From Pseudoalteromonas rubra (GTDB taxonomy: Bacteria; Pseudomonadota; Gammaproteobacteria; Enterobacterales; Alteromonadaceae): DNA of 64,000 nucleotides. Positions 26,946 to 36,875 of this stretch are shown here, one piece after another. The notes under the pieces were generated by a model. It saw only the letters and a list, made by a program, of their open reading frames with translations. It ran no database searches and had not been told where the DNA came from. Where the stretch lies: contig NZ_AHCD03000044.1 in the NCBI RefSeq assembly GCF_000238295.3, positions 496,001-560,000 of the forward strand, given 5' to 3'. Numbering within the stretch: the stretch's first letter is position 1; each line of letters starts with the position of its first letter. Both the position numbers and the translations under genes were made by a program.

Positions 26946-27155
26946 ATGTCTAATACTTTAACAGGTACCGTAAAGTGGTTTAACGAATCAAAAGGCTTTG
27001 GTTTCATCGCTCAGGAAAATGGCCCAGATGTCTTTGCACACTTCAGTGCTATCAAAGGTGACGGCTTCCGTACACTAGCTGAAGGCGAGCGCGTTGAGTT
27101 CAAATTAACTCAAGGTCAAAAAGGCCCTCAGGCAGAAGAAATCGTTAAGCTATAA
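26946..27155 (+). CDS. CspA-family cold-shock protein
   Basis: A 69-residue single cold-shock domain. RNP1 (KGFGFIA) and RNP2 (DVFAHFS) RNA-binding motifs are intact. It acts as an RNA chaperone in the cytoplasm. The length and lack of extensions are those of CspA-type proteins. Its own promoter, structured leader and downstream terminator make it monocistronic. Confidence 0.96.
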   Translation: MSNTLTGTVKWFNESKGFGFIAQENGPDVFAHFSAIKGDGFRTLAEGERVEFKLTQGQKGPQAEEIVKL

Positions 27156-27170
27156 TTTATGGCTTAAAAG

Positions 27171-27196
27171 AAAAAGCAAGCTAAGGCTTGCTTTTT
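27171..27196 (+). terminator. Intrinsic terminator of the cold-shock gene
   Basis: AAAAAGCAAGC (27171-27181), loop TAAG, GCTTGC and a run of Ts. A perfect stem with a U-tail 15 bases after the stop codon. Confidence 0.92.
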
Positions 27197-27281
27197 TTGT
27201 GCCTGAAATCTGGCGCAGCATACCTTTCAGTTGACTGGCTGTGATAAGATCGCGCAATTACTCCCTGACGTGTTTTATTCC

Positions 27282-27785
27282 ATGGATCAGACTCAATTTT
27301 GGCAGCTCATTGCCATTGATAACCAAACCAAAGACAAAGCGGCACAATTAAAAGCCAGACTTGAAACGCTCTCTGATACTAATATCGCCGATTTTGATAG
27401 CCACTACAGTAAACAACTCAGGCGTTTATGGCACTGGGATATCTGGGGTGCAGCTTATGTAACCTGTGGTTGTAACAGTGAATATGACTTTCTGGATTTC
27501 TGCAACTGGTTACTGACTCAGGGTGAAGAGCGGGTCGATCAGGTGTTGGCTCAGCCAGACAGCCTGGCAAACATTGATGACATGCCCCTGCGCGACAATT
27601 TGCCCTATCCGTATTGCGACGAATTAGATCTGACAGCAGGACTGCTCTACGAGCAAAAAACCGAGCAGGAATTGCCATATCACAACACCGTGAACTACGC
27701 GCCACAGGGCAAGCAGTTTAAAAACAAGCCCAAAGTATTAAAGCAAACCTACCCACAATTGTTTGCAAAGTACTGGCAGGGGTGA
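27282..27785 (+). CDS. DUF4240 domain protein
   Basis: About 167 residues from an ATG at 27282; a TTG at 27231 would add 17. It begins with the DUF4240 pattern QTQFWQLIAIDNQ and continues with LWHWDIWGAAYVTCGCNSEYDFLDF and a WLLTQGEE block. Members are cytoplasmic proteins of unknown function, often near toxin or polymorphic loci. Neither start has a clear ribosome site. No partner is nearby. Confidence 0.7.
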   Translation: MDQTQFWQLIAIDNQTKDKAAQLKARLETLSDTNIADFDSHYSKQLRRLWHWDIWGAAYVTCGCNSEYDFLDFCNWLLTQGEERVDQVLAQPDSLANIDDMPLRDNLPYPYCDELDLTAGLLYEQKTEQELPYHNTVNYAPQGKQFKNKPKVLKQTYPQLFAKYWQG

Positions 27786-28357
27786 TGTACCTCCGCCCTG
27801 ACATCGTTTTCTTGGCTGTTCTTGAGATCTGCATCAGTGATAAAGCGTCGGTACAGATGAATGGTTTGCAATACATGGCTAAGGATGCTCGACTAAGTGG
27901 ATTACCACATTAACTTTTGTACACCAAACGCAGGGCCGTGTTTGGTGTTTAACTACTATAAAAGCAAATAGTTTCCCTGTCATGATAACTTCTGGACCAG
28001 CTTAATATTCTGAAGTATCAAATAATTTTTCAAGCAATGGTCTCACCTTATTTTTGCATAGCGGAATAATCTTCCGACTTTTCGTGAAAAACCAGCATAC
28101 AAACTAACAAGGTATTGAGCCTGTCTGTTCAGGTCGAGTGTGGATGAAGTAAGAGCGTGAATATGAAATTTTAACAAGTTGTTTGTTTTTTGTTTCATTT
28201 TCGGTGTTTGTAAATTACGCTTTTATGACGCAATGCGTTAGGTTTGAAAGCTTGGGTAATAGCTGTATCTATTTCATGGTATTAGCGCTATAGCCAGGCC
28301 AAAAACTTAAAAGGAAAAGCCTATCTTGTAAACAAAGTGTATTCAGGGAGAGAGTGA
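27786..28357. other. Intergenic region, 572 bases
   Basis: An 11-base stem, 27921-27931 with 27938-27948 (ACACCAAAC...GTTTGGTGT), lies here but has a poor U-tail; it may end the upstream transcript. A 42-codon frame at 27785-27913 has no ribosome site and I do not call it. The AT-rich part 28140-28300 is the likely promoter zone of the exported cluster downstream, and GGGAGAGAG at 28347 is its first ribosome site. Confidence 0.4.
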
Positions 28358-31156
28358 ATGCCTATAAATAAAGCCCCCATTGCGGCCTTTTTGTGTTGTT
28401 TCATTTGTCTGAGTTACGCTGATACACAATGGGTCGACAAACACGCATTATTAAACCAACAGCACCTGTGGCAGGAAATTGAGCAAGTATTACAGACACA
28501 AGCTCGTACTCAACCCCTTGTAATGAACACTGGGTCCTCCGAAGAAGGGCTTACTTATCAGCACATAAAAACAATAGGAGCTGCCAGGCGGTTTGAGCAT
28601 TATCAGGTCCTTTACCGCGATAAACCGGTGATCGATGGGCAATTTGTACTCGTCAGGAACAGTGCGGGTCAGATCCAACAGGCTCTTGGGGCTATATTGA
28701 GGGAGGAAGAGGTCAGGGCAGCTCTAGACGGCCAGTATTTTCATAGTTCCCTGTCTGGCATACAGCAACGGCTGCTTGCCAATCCAAATATCGCTCCTGA
28801 AGCCCAGTTTCAGGACTTTGACCGCGCTTATATGATTTGGCAAGGTCGCTTGATAGGTGTGCTTCAGATCACGGTAACTTCGAAAGAGGGCATACGCAGA
28901 CTCACTATCAATGCAGATACGCTCAGCGTACTTCAATCTGAGCAGGGGGTTGATCATTTTTCTGATGAGGGTCGATATGTGGCTGCTGGTGGCATTGGTG
29001 GCAATGAAAAAATGGGTGCCATATGTTTCTCACCTCAACCAGCGACTATGGAGGCTTGTCTTGGATATCAATACGATGAAACGACCAGCGCTTCAACTGA
29101 ACTGCTGTTTAATGATGTCAGTGACACAATTAGCCCTCTCATCTTTGCAAAATTCGACGGCTACCCTTTTGTGGTTAGGAAAGAAGGAGGACGTTGTTTT
29201 TTGGAAAACCCGTATGTCCAGACTATTAACTTTCTTATTCATCAAACAGAACCTTATGAATTTGACTGTAACGGTAAGTCTGAAAGCTTTGAGCGTACCA
29301 AGGTCGATGAAGCTTACTATCATTTGTTTAGTTACAGTCCTGAGAATGAAGCGCACTTTTATGGTGGGCTAACAATGCAGTTTTTTCACAAGCAGCTGGA
29401 TGAGTTATTTCCAGATCAAGACGCTCATTGTGAGGAAAATGGTTATTGCCTCCAAACATTAATGCAGAGGGTTCATCAAAATTCTCTTGGTATGACCCAG
29501 GCATATTGGGATGGTACCTATACTAATTTTGGCAATGGCGACAGCTACTTGAATTACTCGCTAACTACGTTGAGTGTAATCGCGCATGAGGCTGCGCATG
29601 CATTGACACACTGGAATAGTCAGCTAAACGGCCAGGGGGAAGCTGGCGCTTTTAATGAAGCTTTTTCTGACATTACTGGTGTTGCCGTGCTGGATTACTT
29701 AAAGCAGAGGGTATTGGGCAGTTTTAGCACTTCCGAGCCATTTTTAGCCCAAGTGCTGGATGGTACAGGGCGACCGCAAATAGATAAGAAATGGTGGTTA
29801 GGCTGGGATGTACAAGTTCAGGATGTAGGCGAGCGCTATTTCGCCCTGCCATCTCTTGATGGCAGCAGTATCGATCACCTGAGTGCGTATCGAGCCAACA
29901 TGTCTCACTATGATGTGGGTGGTATTTTCAGAAAAGCATTTTATGAACTGGTAAAAATTTATAGCTGGACGGTAGAAGAAGCGTTCAAGCTGTTTTTGAA
30001 GGCTAATGTTGCATGCTTGCCTGCTAACGCGAGTTTAAATGATGCTGCTGCCTGTTTAATGTTGGTTGCAGACTCAGGGGTTGTGAGTAAGCCTGCAGAG
30101 GAAGCATTAAAGAATGTCGACGGGGCATTGCATCGGGTAGGATTAGTGGCGCAAACGTCTGAAATTTCTAGCTTAGCAGTCACAGCTGTGCCGCAGTACG
30201 ATGAATTTGGCTACCTCATAGATACTTTACCTGTTAATGAGATAGAAAGCATAGTCGTCGACTGGGGGAATGGAAGTACTGAACATTGGGAGCGCACTTC
30301 CGGTGATGCGATTTATCCGTTCTTACAAAGGGTTCAGGGTATTGAATCTGATCTGCTCACACGTTTTAAGTTAAAAGTAGTCAAAACGGACGGCAAGGAA
30401 TTACTTGCTTACCGGAGTTATTATTCACGCCCGCTGGGAGTGGTTTGTCCCCCGTGGTTTGGAGGTGAAAAAGTCGGGCTTATGAGTAAGGTTTTGATTA
30501 ATGGCCAAAGTCTGACGTTATTACCAGAGAGCTATCAGGAGATTCTCGACCAGCCCTTGAGTTTACACCTGGAGCAACAGAATATAATCGAACTAGGTGT
30601 CAGCACTACCGGTCAACATGTATCAGTCATGCTGGATACCAACCGTAATGGTATTTATGAAGAACAAGAGGTTTATCTAAAAGAAGAAGTTACAGACACA
30701 GGGCTGATTGCCTTTACTTTGCCAGAAGGTTTTCAGCCAGGCAAAACAATGATGCGCGTGGTTGTTGGTGGCAGATATAATTTCTTATTTTCCTGCGGAG
30801 GTATCAGTGAGGGCCAAGTTTTAGATGTTAAAGTCAACTTTTCAGGTTCAGACGGCTTACTGCCTACTGACTATAGCTTTGAAATTCAAAGCGGTAATAA
30901 AGTTAAATTCATCAACAGCCTTGTCCAAAATAAGATACAGCCTTCGGATGGTGTTGAACAACCTGAAAGTGGAAATGGCTCAGAGCTTCCACCTTTAACA
31001 AACGCCATTTCGCATTCTTTTGGCACCCGGACTTGCAGTGACTCGAATTCAGAAATAAGCTCGCGAATCTATACGTATATTGAATCGCCAAGTTTATTTG
31101 CTTGCCAAACAAAAAACGCCGCAACTCAAACCCATAGCGTACTCCATCCAACGTAA
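28358..31156 (+). CDS. Secreted M4-like (thermolysin/vibriolysin-type) metalloprotease
   Basis: Encodes 932 residues with a signal peptide (IAAFLCCFICLSYA) and an FTP-like propeptide region (about 25-200). The zinc site is H410-E411-A-A-H414, with third ligand E434 in GAFNEAFSD; the 20-residue spacing equals thermolysin. H517 in SHYDVGGIFRKAFY probably fills the place of catalytic His231, with one extra residue relative to vibriolysin. From about residue 740 a GEVED-like domain appears (LDTNRNGIYEEQE), then a low-complexity tail. First gene of the exported cluster. It may activate the products encoded downstream; this is inference. Confidence 0.82.
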   Translation: MPINKAPIAAFLCCFICLSYADTQWVDKHALLNQQHLWQEIEQVLQTQARTQPLVMNTGSSEEGLTYQHIKTIGAARRFEHYQVLYRDKPVIDGQFVLVRNSAGQIQQALGAILREEEVRAALDGQYFHSSLSGIQQRLLANPNIAPEAQFQDFDRAYMIWQGRLIGVLQITVTSKEGIRRLTINADTLSVLQSEQGVDHFSDEGRYVAAGGIGGNEKMGAICFSPQPATMEACLGYQYDETTSASTELLFNDVSDTISPLIFAKFDGYPFVVRKEGGRCFLENPYVQTINFLIHQTEPYEFDCNGKSESFERTKVDEAYYHLFSYSPENEAHFYGGLTMQFFHKQLDELFPDQDAHCEENGYCLQTLMQRVHQNSLGMTQAYWDGTYTNFGNGDSYLNYSLTTLSVIAHEAAHALTHWNSQLNGQGEAGAFNEAFSDITGVAVLDYLKQRVLGSFSTSEPFLAQVLDGTGRPQIDKKWWLGWDVQVQDVGERYFALPSLDGSSIDHLSAYRANMSHYDVGGIFRKAFYELVKIYSWTVEEAFKLFLKANVACLPANASLNDAAACLMLVADSGVVSKPAEEALKNVDGALHRVGLVAQTSEISSLAVTAVPQYDEFGYLIDTLPVNEIESIVVDWGNGSTEHWERTSGDAIYPFLQRVQGIESDLLTRFKLKVVKTDGKELLAYRSYYSRPLGVVCPPWFGGEKVGLMSKVLINGQSLTLLPESYQEILDQPLSLHLEQQNIIELGVSTTGQHVSVMLDTNRNGIYEEQEVYLKEEVTDTGLIAFTLPEGFQPGKTMMRVVVGGRYNFLFSCGGISEGQVLDVKVNFSGSDGLLPTDYSFEIQSGNKVKFINSLVQNKIQPSDGVEQPESGNGSELPPLTNAISHSFGTRTCSDSNSEISSRIYTYIESPSLFACQTKNAATQTHSVLHPT

Positions 31157-31246
31157 TTGAATAAATTGCTGTAGGGTTGCGTCAGCATATCGCAGGCGGG
31201 ACCTGAGCTCTTGCTCAAAACACTCTCCATATTAAGGGAATAAAAT

Positions 31247-33199
31247 ATGAAACCTCTCTATTTATCCATTGCACTGGCATTGGGGACGGTATCCGTCATG
31301 CCTGATGTTTTTGCAGGTCAAATTGAAGCCGACAGTAATGTCGCATACCAACAAGACATGCAGATCAAAAATGATCGCCTGATAGCGCGATTGGCGCTGC
31401 ACGGTCTGAGTAAGAAAAATCGACCTCAGCTGTTTTCTCTGATTGAACAAAGGCTTGAAAAAGATGCATCCAGTGCTGATAACTTAGGTTTCAGCTCTTT
31501 GCAAAACTGTACGAGCGGCAGGCCTGAACTGTGTTCTTTTTTTAAACACATGGGGATTGAGCCTGCGACCAGAGCGTCGACAGGTGAACAATTTATTGTG
31601 CTCTCCGCCTTGAACAGTAAAACGGTGTCGACCGACTATACATTGATAGATTTGCAATTGGTCAACGAAAAAGGTGAACAGTTGACTATGCCTGCATACA
31701 ATGAGTACTTTGGTGACGGGCAGGAAGCTAAGCGCAAGTCAGTGTATTCCTTCGCAAAGGTACAAGATATTCTTACTAAGCTTGCAGATTCAGAACGTAT
31801 TTTTGCTGATGGCTGGATCACGGTGGTTTATAGGGATGCTAACAACAAACAGGTCATGGAAGACCGCAACGTTGTGGTGGAATATTCTAAGGAAACTTTA
31901 CTGGCTAAACTAGGCTATTTTCCTCAGTCAAGAACGGAAAAATCCTCAGAGGCAGATACAGCATTATTATCTTTAGAAGGACGAGCGGGGTTCAATACAC
32001 AGATTGACATGCCTAGTGACAACCGCTCTGAAGCTGGAGCAGGTGTACCTGATGGCAGAATTGTAATGTGCCTCAATCGTAATTTTGGGGATTGCGATTA
32101 TGAAAATATCTATCCAACAGGAACCCCTACCAGTCAAACCAAGCTAAAAGTGCCGTTCAAAGGGAGACTTGATGTAACGGGTAAAGTTACACGTATTTAT
32201 CTGCCGGATTTTACTACGCTCGAAGTGAAGGAGGAAAATGGCACAATCAGGTTGGTTGAGAGTCCTGTAGTTGATAAACCTATTTTCGTGAATCATGGCA
32301 CCAATATCTTTATTCAGACTAAAGAAGGCGGAGGAGCTGTACCTATAGGCGGATCTGATTATCAGGGTATTAGCGACCTCTTTGCTAAGAACTTAACGCT
32401 TAGCTACGAGAAATTTGGTGTAATGGATATGACAGAAATATCCTGGAACATCCCACAAGACGAAGGGGTATTCGGAGATGCCACTTTATTTGGCAGATAC
32501 CAGGATACCCACTGGATTATGCACTTTGCACTTGATCACGTAATTCGTCAAGGGAGACCTCCGTTAACGGCTTCTTTTGTCATTGGCTCTTCAGATATGG
32601 ACAGTGGCTGGCAGGATATAGGTCATCCTCAGATGCAAATTGTCTACAGTTGTCTGGCCGAAGGCACTTTAATTACTTTACCAAACGGTAAGCAACTCCC
32701 AATAGAACAGCTCGAAGTAGGCGATCAGGTGTTGGGGGCCAGTGAGTTTTCACCTGCTAACCATCTTGCTCTGACAATTGAGGATATTTCTGTAGGTGTT
32801 GAAACCATTCCTATGGTCCAGCTCAAAACTAAATCGGGTAAAACGTTGCTACTGACAGAATCTCACCCTGTTGTGATGCAATCAGGTCAGGCTGTGTGGG
32901 CCAGCAAGGTTCAACAAGGTGCGCATATCTTGACCGAAAACGGGCTAGAGATGATAACGCATATAGAAGAAGTCGAGTTTACCGATAAGGTTTATAACCT
33001 TCGCCTGGGTCGCGGTAAAGATGATCCGGATTATCAGCCAGATGAGTCCTTCAGCATGTTTGCAAATGGCCTGCAAGTGGGTGATTTGGCAATGCAAAGT
33101 GAGCATGAGTTTAGCAATGAGATCGAAACAACAGAAGATGTACTTAATCGCTTGCCTCAGGTCTGGCATCAGGACTTCCTCAATAGTCTGAAGCAGTAG
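31247..33199 (+). CDS. Secreted protein with C-terminal Hint (autoprocessing) domain
   Basis: Encodes 650 residues with a signal peptide (about 1-24). The N-terminal part of about 440 residues has no family I recognise. A Hint domain starts at C469 (SCLAEGTLITLPNGK) with the block-B T-x-x-H at 537-540 (TESHPVV) and ends about 612 with FANGLQVGD. The intein-type terminal His-Asn is absent, which fits N-terminal cleavage of the hedgehog or BIL type rather than splicing. A 38-residue tail follows. It is 90 bases after the protease gene and about 50 before the first MACPF-like gene. Confidence 0.8.
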   Translation: MKPLYLSIALALGTVSVMPDVFAGQIEADSNVAYQQDMQIKNDRLIARLALHGLSKKNRPQLFSLIEQRLEKDASSADNLGFSSLQNCTSGRPELCSFFKHMGIEPATRASTGEQFIVLSALNSKTVSTDYTLIDLQLVNEKGEQLTMPAYNEYFGDGQEAKRKSVYSFAKVQDILTKLADSERIFADGWITVVYRDANNKQVMEDRNVVVEYSKETLLAKLGYFPQSRTEKSSEADTALLSLEGRAGFNTQIDMPSDNRSEAGAGVPDGRIVMCLNRNFGDCDYENIYPTGTPTSQTKLKVPFKGRLDVTGKVTRIYLPDFTTLEVKEENGTIRLVESPVVDKPIFVNHGTNIFIQTKEGGGAVPIGGSDYQGISDLFAKNLTLSYEKFGVMDMTEISWNIPQDEGVFGDATLFGRYQDTHWIMHFALDHVIRQGRPPLTASFVIGSSDMDSGWQDIGHPQMQIVYSCLAEGTLITLPNGKQLPIEQLEVGDQVLGASEFSPANHLALTIEDISVGVETIPMVQLKTKSGKTLLLTESHPVVMQSGQAVWASKVQQGAHILTENGLEMITHIEEVEFTDKVYNLRLGRGKDDPDYQPDESFSMFANGLQVGDLAMQSEHEFSNEIETTEDVLNRLPQVWHQDFLNSLKQ

Positions 33200-33218
33200 T
33201 CATGGATTGACAAATACT

Positions 33219-33236
33219 AAGGCCCAGAGGGGCCTT
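33219..33236 (+). terminator. Weak intercistronic hairpin
   Basis: AAGGCCC (33219-33225), loop AGAG, GGGCCTT (33230-33236), with only three Ts after it. A partial attenuator or mRNA stability element inside the cluster is more likely than a full terminator. Confidence 0.5.
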
Positions 33237-33252
33237 TCATGGAGATATGATA

Positions 33253-34500
33253 ATGAAAATACGTAATGTGGTTTCGATTATGTGGTTATTAGGGGCTGCC
33301 TTGTTGTTGGTAAAGGCTCATGCTCACACTATAGCTGTCCATGAAGTAGAAGAACGAACGATCATTGGTCAAAGTAACGATCTTGTGCCGCTGGGAACGG
33401 CTTATCAAAGCAAAGGTAAGCTATTTTTAGGGCTGCAATCTGTGCTTGGCAGACAAGTGGAGCATCTGGGAAATACGCATATCGATTTCAGAGTGGGTGT
33501 TGATTTGAGTTACCAGCAAGCTCTGAAACTTGTTGATGGTAAGGTTGATGCAGGTTTTGAGTTGCCTGCGGTGCGAGTGGATGCTGGTGCAAATTACGCC
33601 AAAGACATTAGTGCTGACAGATATACAGGTACCTACACTGTCTATTCTTCAATTAAACCTAAATCGAGCATGTTGGTTCCCAGTAATGAATCAGGCTACC
33701 AGCCGACACTAGCCGCAAAGGAATTGGCGAAGGCGTATCCCGGGAACAAGGCAAGTAACCTGGGTGATGGATTTGTACATGGTTTTGCGTATGGCTCAAA
33801 TGTCGTCATTAATATGAAAATTGAGTACCGAAATGAAACGGACAAACGCACCATTGGAGGCTACCTGAGTGTTGACTGGATAGGCACAGTGAAAGTCGAC
33901 GGTGAACTTCAGAAAATAGCCGAAGATAAGAGGAAATCAGTTAAGATCACTATAAGTGGTATCCAAAGTGGGGGAGATCCCAACAGGCTGTTGCAAGTCA
34001 TACCTAACGGTATTATGCATTGTACATTATTCAACCCGGAGCCCTGCTTTAACTTGTTTGAAGCGGCAATACATTACCTAAAAACGGACTACATCAACCA
34101 GTTTAATTCGCTGGATGATTACAATATTACTGATGTTTATACAGCCAGTTATCTGGATTCTGGCGCTGATCTCCAACAGCTTATTCCTGATACCGGTTAC
34201 ACCCCCGGTAATTACCTGACGCGATTAATCATCAAGGAGCTAACGGCACGCTGGATAGATGAGCGATTGGTTTATCGGCGCGCAAAAAACCTGCAACGTT
34301 ATTACGCGGCACAATTTTCTGCTCAGCAACTTGAACAGCTACAGGATATTGAGACTAAGAGCCGTGCTAACGCCAACTTATTTGCTGATTTAGTGGATTA
34401 TTGTGAACGCAACCCGGAAGGCAATCACTGCATTGATTACGAGGCTGATAATCTGATTTATTTACGTGATTATAGTGCCATCAGTGATGTATTAAGATAA
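33253..34500 (+). CDS. Secreted MACPF/CDC-like protein A (putative pore former)
   Basis: About 415 residues from the ATG at 33253, 8 bases after GGAG; an ATG at 33247 is too close to it. Signal peptide at 1-24. The central segment NLGDGFVHGFAYGSNVV, then TIGGYLSVDW, then a SVKITISGIQSGGDP block, recalls the MACPF/CDC core, in which G-x-x-F/Y lies before a GG and two amphipathic regions form the pore hairpins. The later C-x-F-N-P-x-P-C motif could form a disulfide. It is clearly a paralogue of the gene at 35390. The fold call is by eye and needs profile or structure support. Confidence 0.55.
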   Translation: MKIRNVVSIMWLLGAALLLVKAHAHTIAVHEVEERTIIGQSNDLVPLGTAYQSKGKLFLGLQSVLGRQVEHLGNTHIDFRVGVDLSYQQALKLVDGKVDAGFELPAVRVDAGANYAKDISADRYTGTYTVYSSIKPKSSMLVPSNESGYQPTLAAKELAKAYPGNKASNLGDGFVHGFAYGSNVVINMKIEYRNETDKRTIGGYLSVDWIGTVKVDGELQKIAEDKRKSVKITISGIQSGGDPNRLLQVIPNGIMHCTLFNPEPCFNLFEAAIHYLKTDYINQFNSLDDYNITDVYTASYLDSGADLQQLIPDTGYTPGNYLTRLIIKELTARWIDERLVYRRAKNLQRYYAAQFSAQQLEQLQDIETKSRANANLFADLVDYCERNPEGNHCIDYEADNLIYLRDYSAISDVLR

Positions 34501-34509
34501 GGATATCCC

Positions 34510-35379
34510 ATGAATATATTCAGATTTTTGTTGGTTTTGCTCATATTGTTTGTGGCTTTAAACCAGTCAGTTCTGGCATCAGTGTTAGAGCAAAATACAA
34601 ATACACACCAGCAAGCCAGGTTCAGCGAGTTAGGTGATTTACTCACGGTTGAACAGGCAAAGGGTCGGTTTGACTGGTTGAGCAAGTGTTACGATGGCTT
34701 GTTGGTTGAGTTGTGGGAGCGAATGCACGGCACGACTAACATTGTCGGGAAAGAGGAAAAGCTTCGCCAGCTTAAAGAGTTATGGCTCTCTGACGCTGCA
34801 TTGGCAGCGGATAAAGCTCAGTACCTGACTTTTGCAAACGCTGATTTTACCAACCCATATCAATGGTATGCAGGCACCAGTGCAGGTGAGGCATGCTCTA
34901 TATTGCCTCCTGAATATGAGCCGGTTGCCCTCAAAACCACAGTGCTGCCGAGATCGTATTGTGATAATCGCAGTTATGACCACGAATGGGAGTGGATCTC
35001 TGAAGTAACGGTGGATGACTTCACGCACCAGTCTGAAAAAAACGGACATAGCTTGATTTCGGGTAAAGTGGTGTTACTGAGAGCGAATCAGGCATCTAAA
35101 GTGACCATAAGGCCGGGAAACAAAGAGCCGGAGTTTCCCTCATACGTGGCTGTTCGGGTATGGCTAGACTGGGATCACAATGGTCAGTTTGAGCACTCTG
35201 AAATGGTGTACCGTTCGGCATCTTCAGGTGATTTTAAGTTTCTGCTGGATGTGCCCACAACAGTGCCTGAAGGCTTGACCTTGATGCGCATTGCTACCGA
35301 TGCGGGTGGAGGCTCGGACAATGCGTGTACCCGTATTCATTATGGTGAAGTCGAAGACTATCTGGTAACGGTTCGTTAA
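34510..35379 (+). CDS. Secreted GEVED-domain protein
   Basis: Encodes 289 residues with a signal peptide (about 1-25). The C-terminal 130 residues form a GEVED domain: YC near 155, VWLDWDHNGQFEHSEMVY, LMRIATDAGG and the closing GEVEDYLVTV. This beta-sandwich is common in secreted and surface proteins of marine bacteria, often next to metalloproteases. The N-terminal half is helical and unrecognised. It lies 9 bases after one MACPF-like gene and 10 before the other, so the three genes form one unit. Confidence 0.8.
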   Translation: MNIFRFLLVLLILFVALNQSVLASVLEQNTNTHQQARFSELGDLLTVEQAKGRFDWLSKCYDGLLVELWERMHGTTNIVGKEEKLRQLKELWLSDAALAADKAQYLTFANADFTNPYQWYAGTSAGEACSILPPEYEPVALKTTVLPRSYCDNRSYDHEWEWISEVTVDDFTHQSEKNGHSLISGKVVLLRANQASKVTIRPGNKEPEFPSYVAVRVWLDWDHNGQFEHSEMVYRSASSGDFKFLLDVPTTVPEGLTLMRIATDAGGGSDNACTRIHYGEVEDYLVTVR

Positions 35380-35389
35380 GGAAGATGAT

Positions 35390-36868
35390 ATGAAACCAAT
35401 TTACCCTACATTATTGACGATTAAGCTGGCAGTCGTGAGTTGTTGTACATTCAGTGCTGATACTCAGATAACCAATAACAATCTTACTGGCTCGGTCATT
35501 TCAGGGCTTATCAACGATCATATAGAAGTCGGTACAGCTTATGACAGCCAAAAAAAGCGTTTCCTGAATGTACAAGCGGTCAGCGGTGTTATTGATGAAA
35601 GTTTTGGCAATACCGAGCTGCAATTTAAAACCGGCATCGATATGAGCTACGATGATATGCTGAGCATACTTAATGGCAGTGTCGACATTGATGTAAATTT
35701 TCCTGTGGTACGTGTATCAGCCGGGGCCTCGTTGGCAAAAGAAATGGCATCCAGCACGTATTCAAGTTCCTACACATTCAGTGCTTCCAGCACCCCGAAA
35801 AAGCGTGTGTTTTTGCCTGTGAATCAAAACACAGGATATACCCTCTCGCAGGTTGGAGAAAAAATAGCGCACAATCATCAGGCTCAGTTACAAGATTTGG
35901 TTGGTGATGAGTTTGTAACGGGTATTGAGTATGGTGCAAATGTCCTGGTTAATTTAAAGATTGATTATGGGAGTAACAAAGATAAATCAGATATCGGCGG
36001 GTATCTGGATGTAGACCTATACGGGGGCGTATTTAATGTTGGCGGGCAACTTAATTATTTGCAGCACGATAAAAAGTCGTCAGTCAAAATAACGGTGAGG
36101 GCGGTTCAGCAAGGAGGTGAGCCCAAACAGTTGCTGAGTGTTATACCCAACAATATCATTACCTGTTCTTTGGATAACCCACAGCCCTGCTTTGATATGT
36201 TTTATGAGGCAGTTAAATACGCGAAAACGGGGTTTAATGGCCAGTTAACATCGCTCAGCGATTACAATGTGGTGCGTTACTACACTACCCGCTACGACAA
36301 ATCATCTTTGCCATTGCGCGCGCTGGTTCCAGATTATCAGATAGTGAGAAATGCAACCAAGTGGTTGATCAGCGAACTTGAAGATGACTTTAAACAAGCT
36401 ATTTTGGATGAACAAAGAGCTGCGAGTTTGCTCAATAGCTATTATGCCTATTTGCCCGAGGCGCAACGCCTGGCTGTAGAACGCATCAAAGATCTGGCCT
36501 ATGACAATGCCTGGTTTTCTTTCACCGCAGCCCGGTTTTGTCGTGATAACCCCTTTGGATATGCTTGCGAAAATAAAGTTCAGGAAATGAAAAATGCTTG
36601 TGTGCAGCGCGGGAAATCCTGTCCTGCCAGCTACGATATAACCGATTTGCAATTACCTACCAGCGACGCTCAGGATTGGAAGCAATGTGAGCTGGCCAGG
36701 CAAGAGGCAGTTCGTTCTGGGGCCGTTTCACAAGCACACAGTGTTCTGTTCCGTAATTTGCGCTGGGCACCTACTTTCATCAATTCTGCCGCACCCGCGC
36801 TTGGGATTTTGAACTGGCGACTGTGTGAGGGGGCATTAAGTACTTATGGTGTGGCCTTTCAACAATAA
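35390..36868 (+). CDS. Secreted MACPF/CDC-like protein B (paralogue of A)
   Basis: Encodes 492 residues with a signal peptide (about 1-23) and GGAAG before the ATG. It shares with protein A: GTAYDSQKKRFLNVQ, the FVTGIEYGANVLVNLKIDY core, IGGYLDVD, the SSVKITVRAVQQGGEP block, and VIPNNIITCSLDNPQPCF. It differs by about 75 extra C-terminal residues rich in Cys (near 400-485), which could be a binding or trafficking part. Two diverged paralogues in tandem suggest a two-component pore or heteromer. The family assignment is inference from the motif layout. Confidence 0.55.
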   Translation: MKPIYPTLLTIKLAVVSCCTFSADTQITNNNLTGSVISGLINDHIEVGTAYDSQKKRFLNVQAVSGVIDESFGNTELQFKTGIDMSYDDMLSILNGSVDIDVNFPVVRVSAGASLAKEMASSTYSSSYTFSASSTPKKRVFLPVNQNTGYTLSQVGEKIAHNHQAQLQDLVGDEFVTGIEYGANVLVNLKIDYGSNKDKSDIGGYLDVDLYGGVFNVGGQLNYLQHDKKSSVKITVRAVQQGGEPKQLLSVIPNNIITCSLDNPQPCFDMFYEAVKYAKTGFNGQLTSLSDYNVVRYYTTRYDKSSLPLRALVPDYQIVRNATKWLISELEDDFKQAILDEQRAASLLNSYYAYLPEAQRLAVERIKDLAYDNAWFSFTAARFCRDNPFGYACENKVQEMKNACVQRGKSCPASYDITDLQLPTSDAQDWKQCELARQEAVRSGAVSQAHSVLFRNLRWAPTFINSAAPALGILNWRLCEGALSTYGVAFQQ

Positions 36869-36875
36869 GGATACC

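Noticed and set aside
28490..28678. Short frames on the minus strand within the M4 protease gene
   Set aside because: Shadow frames of the protease; none has a start signal.
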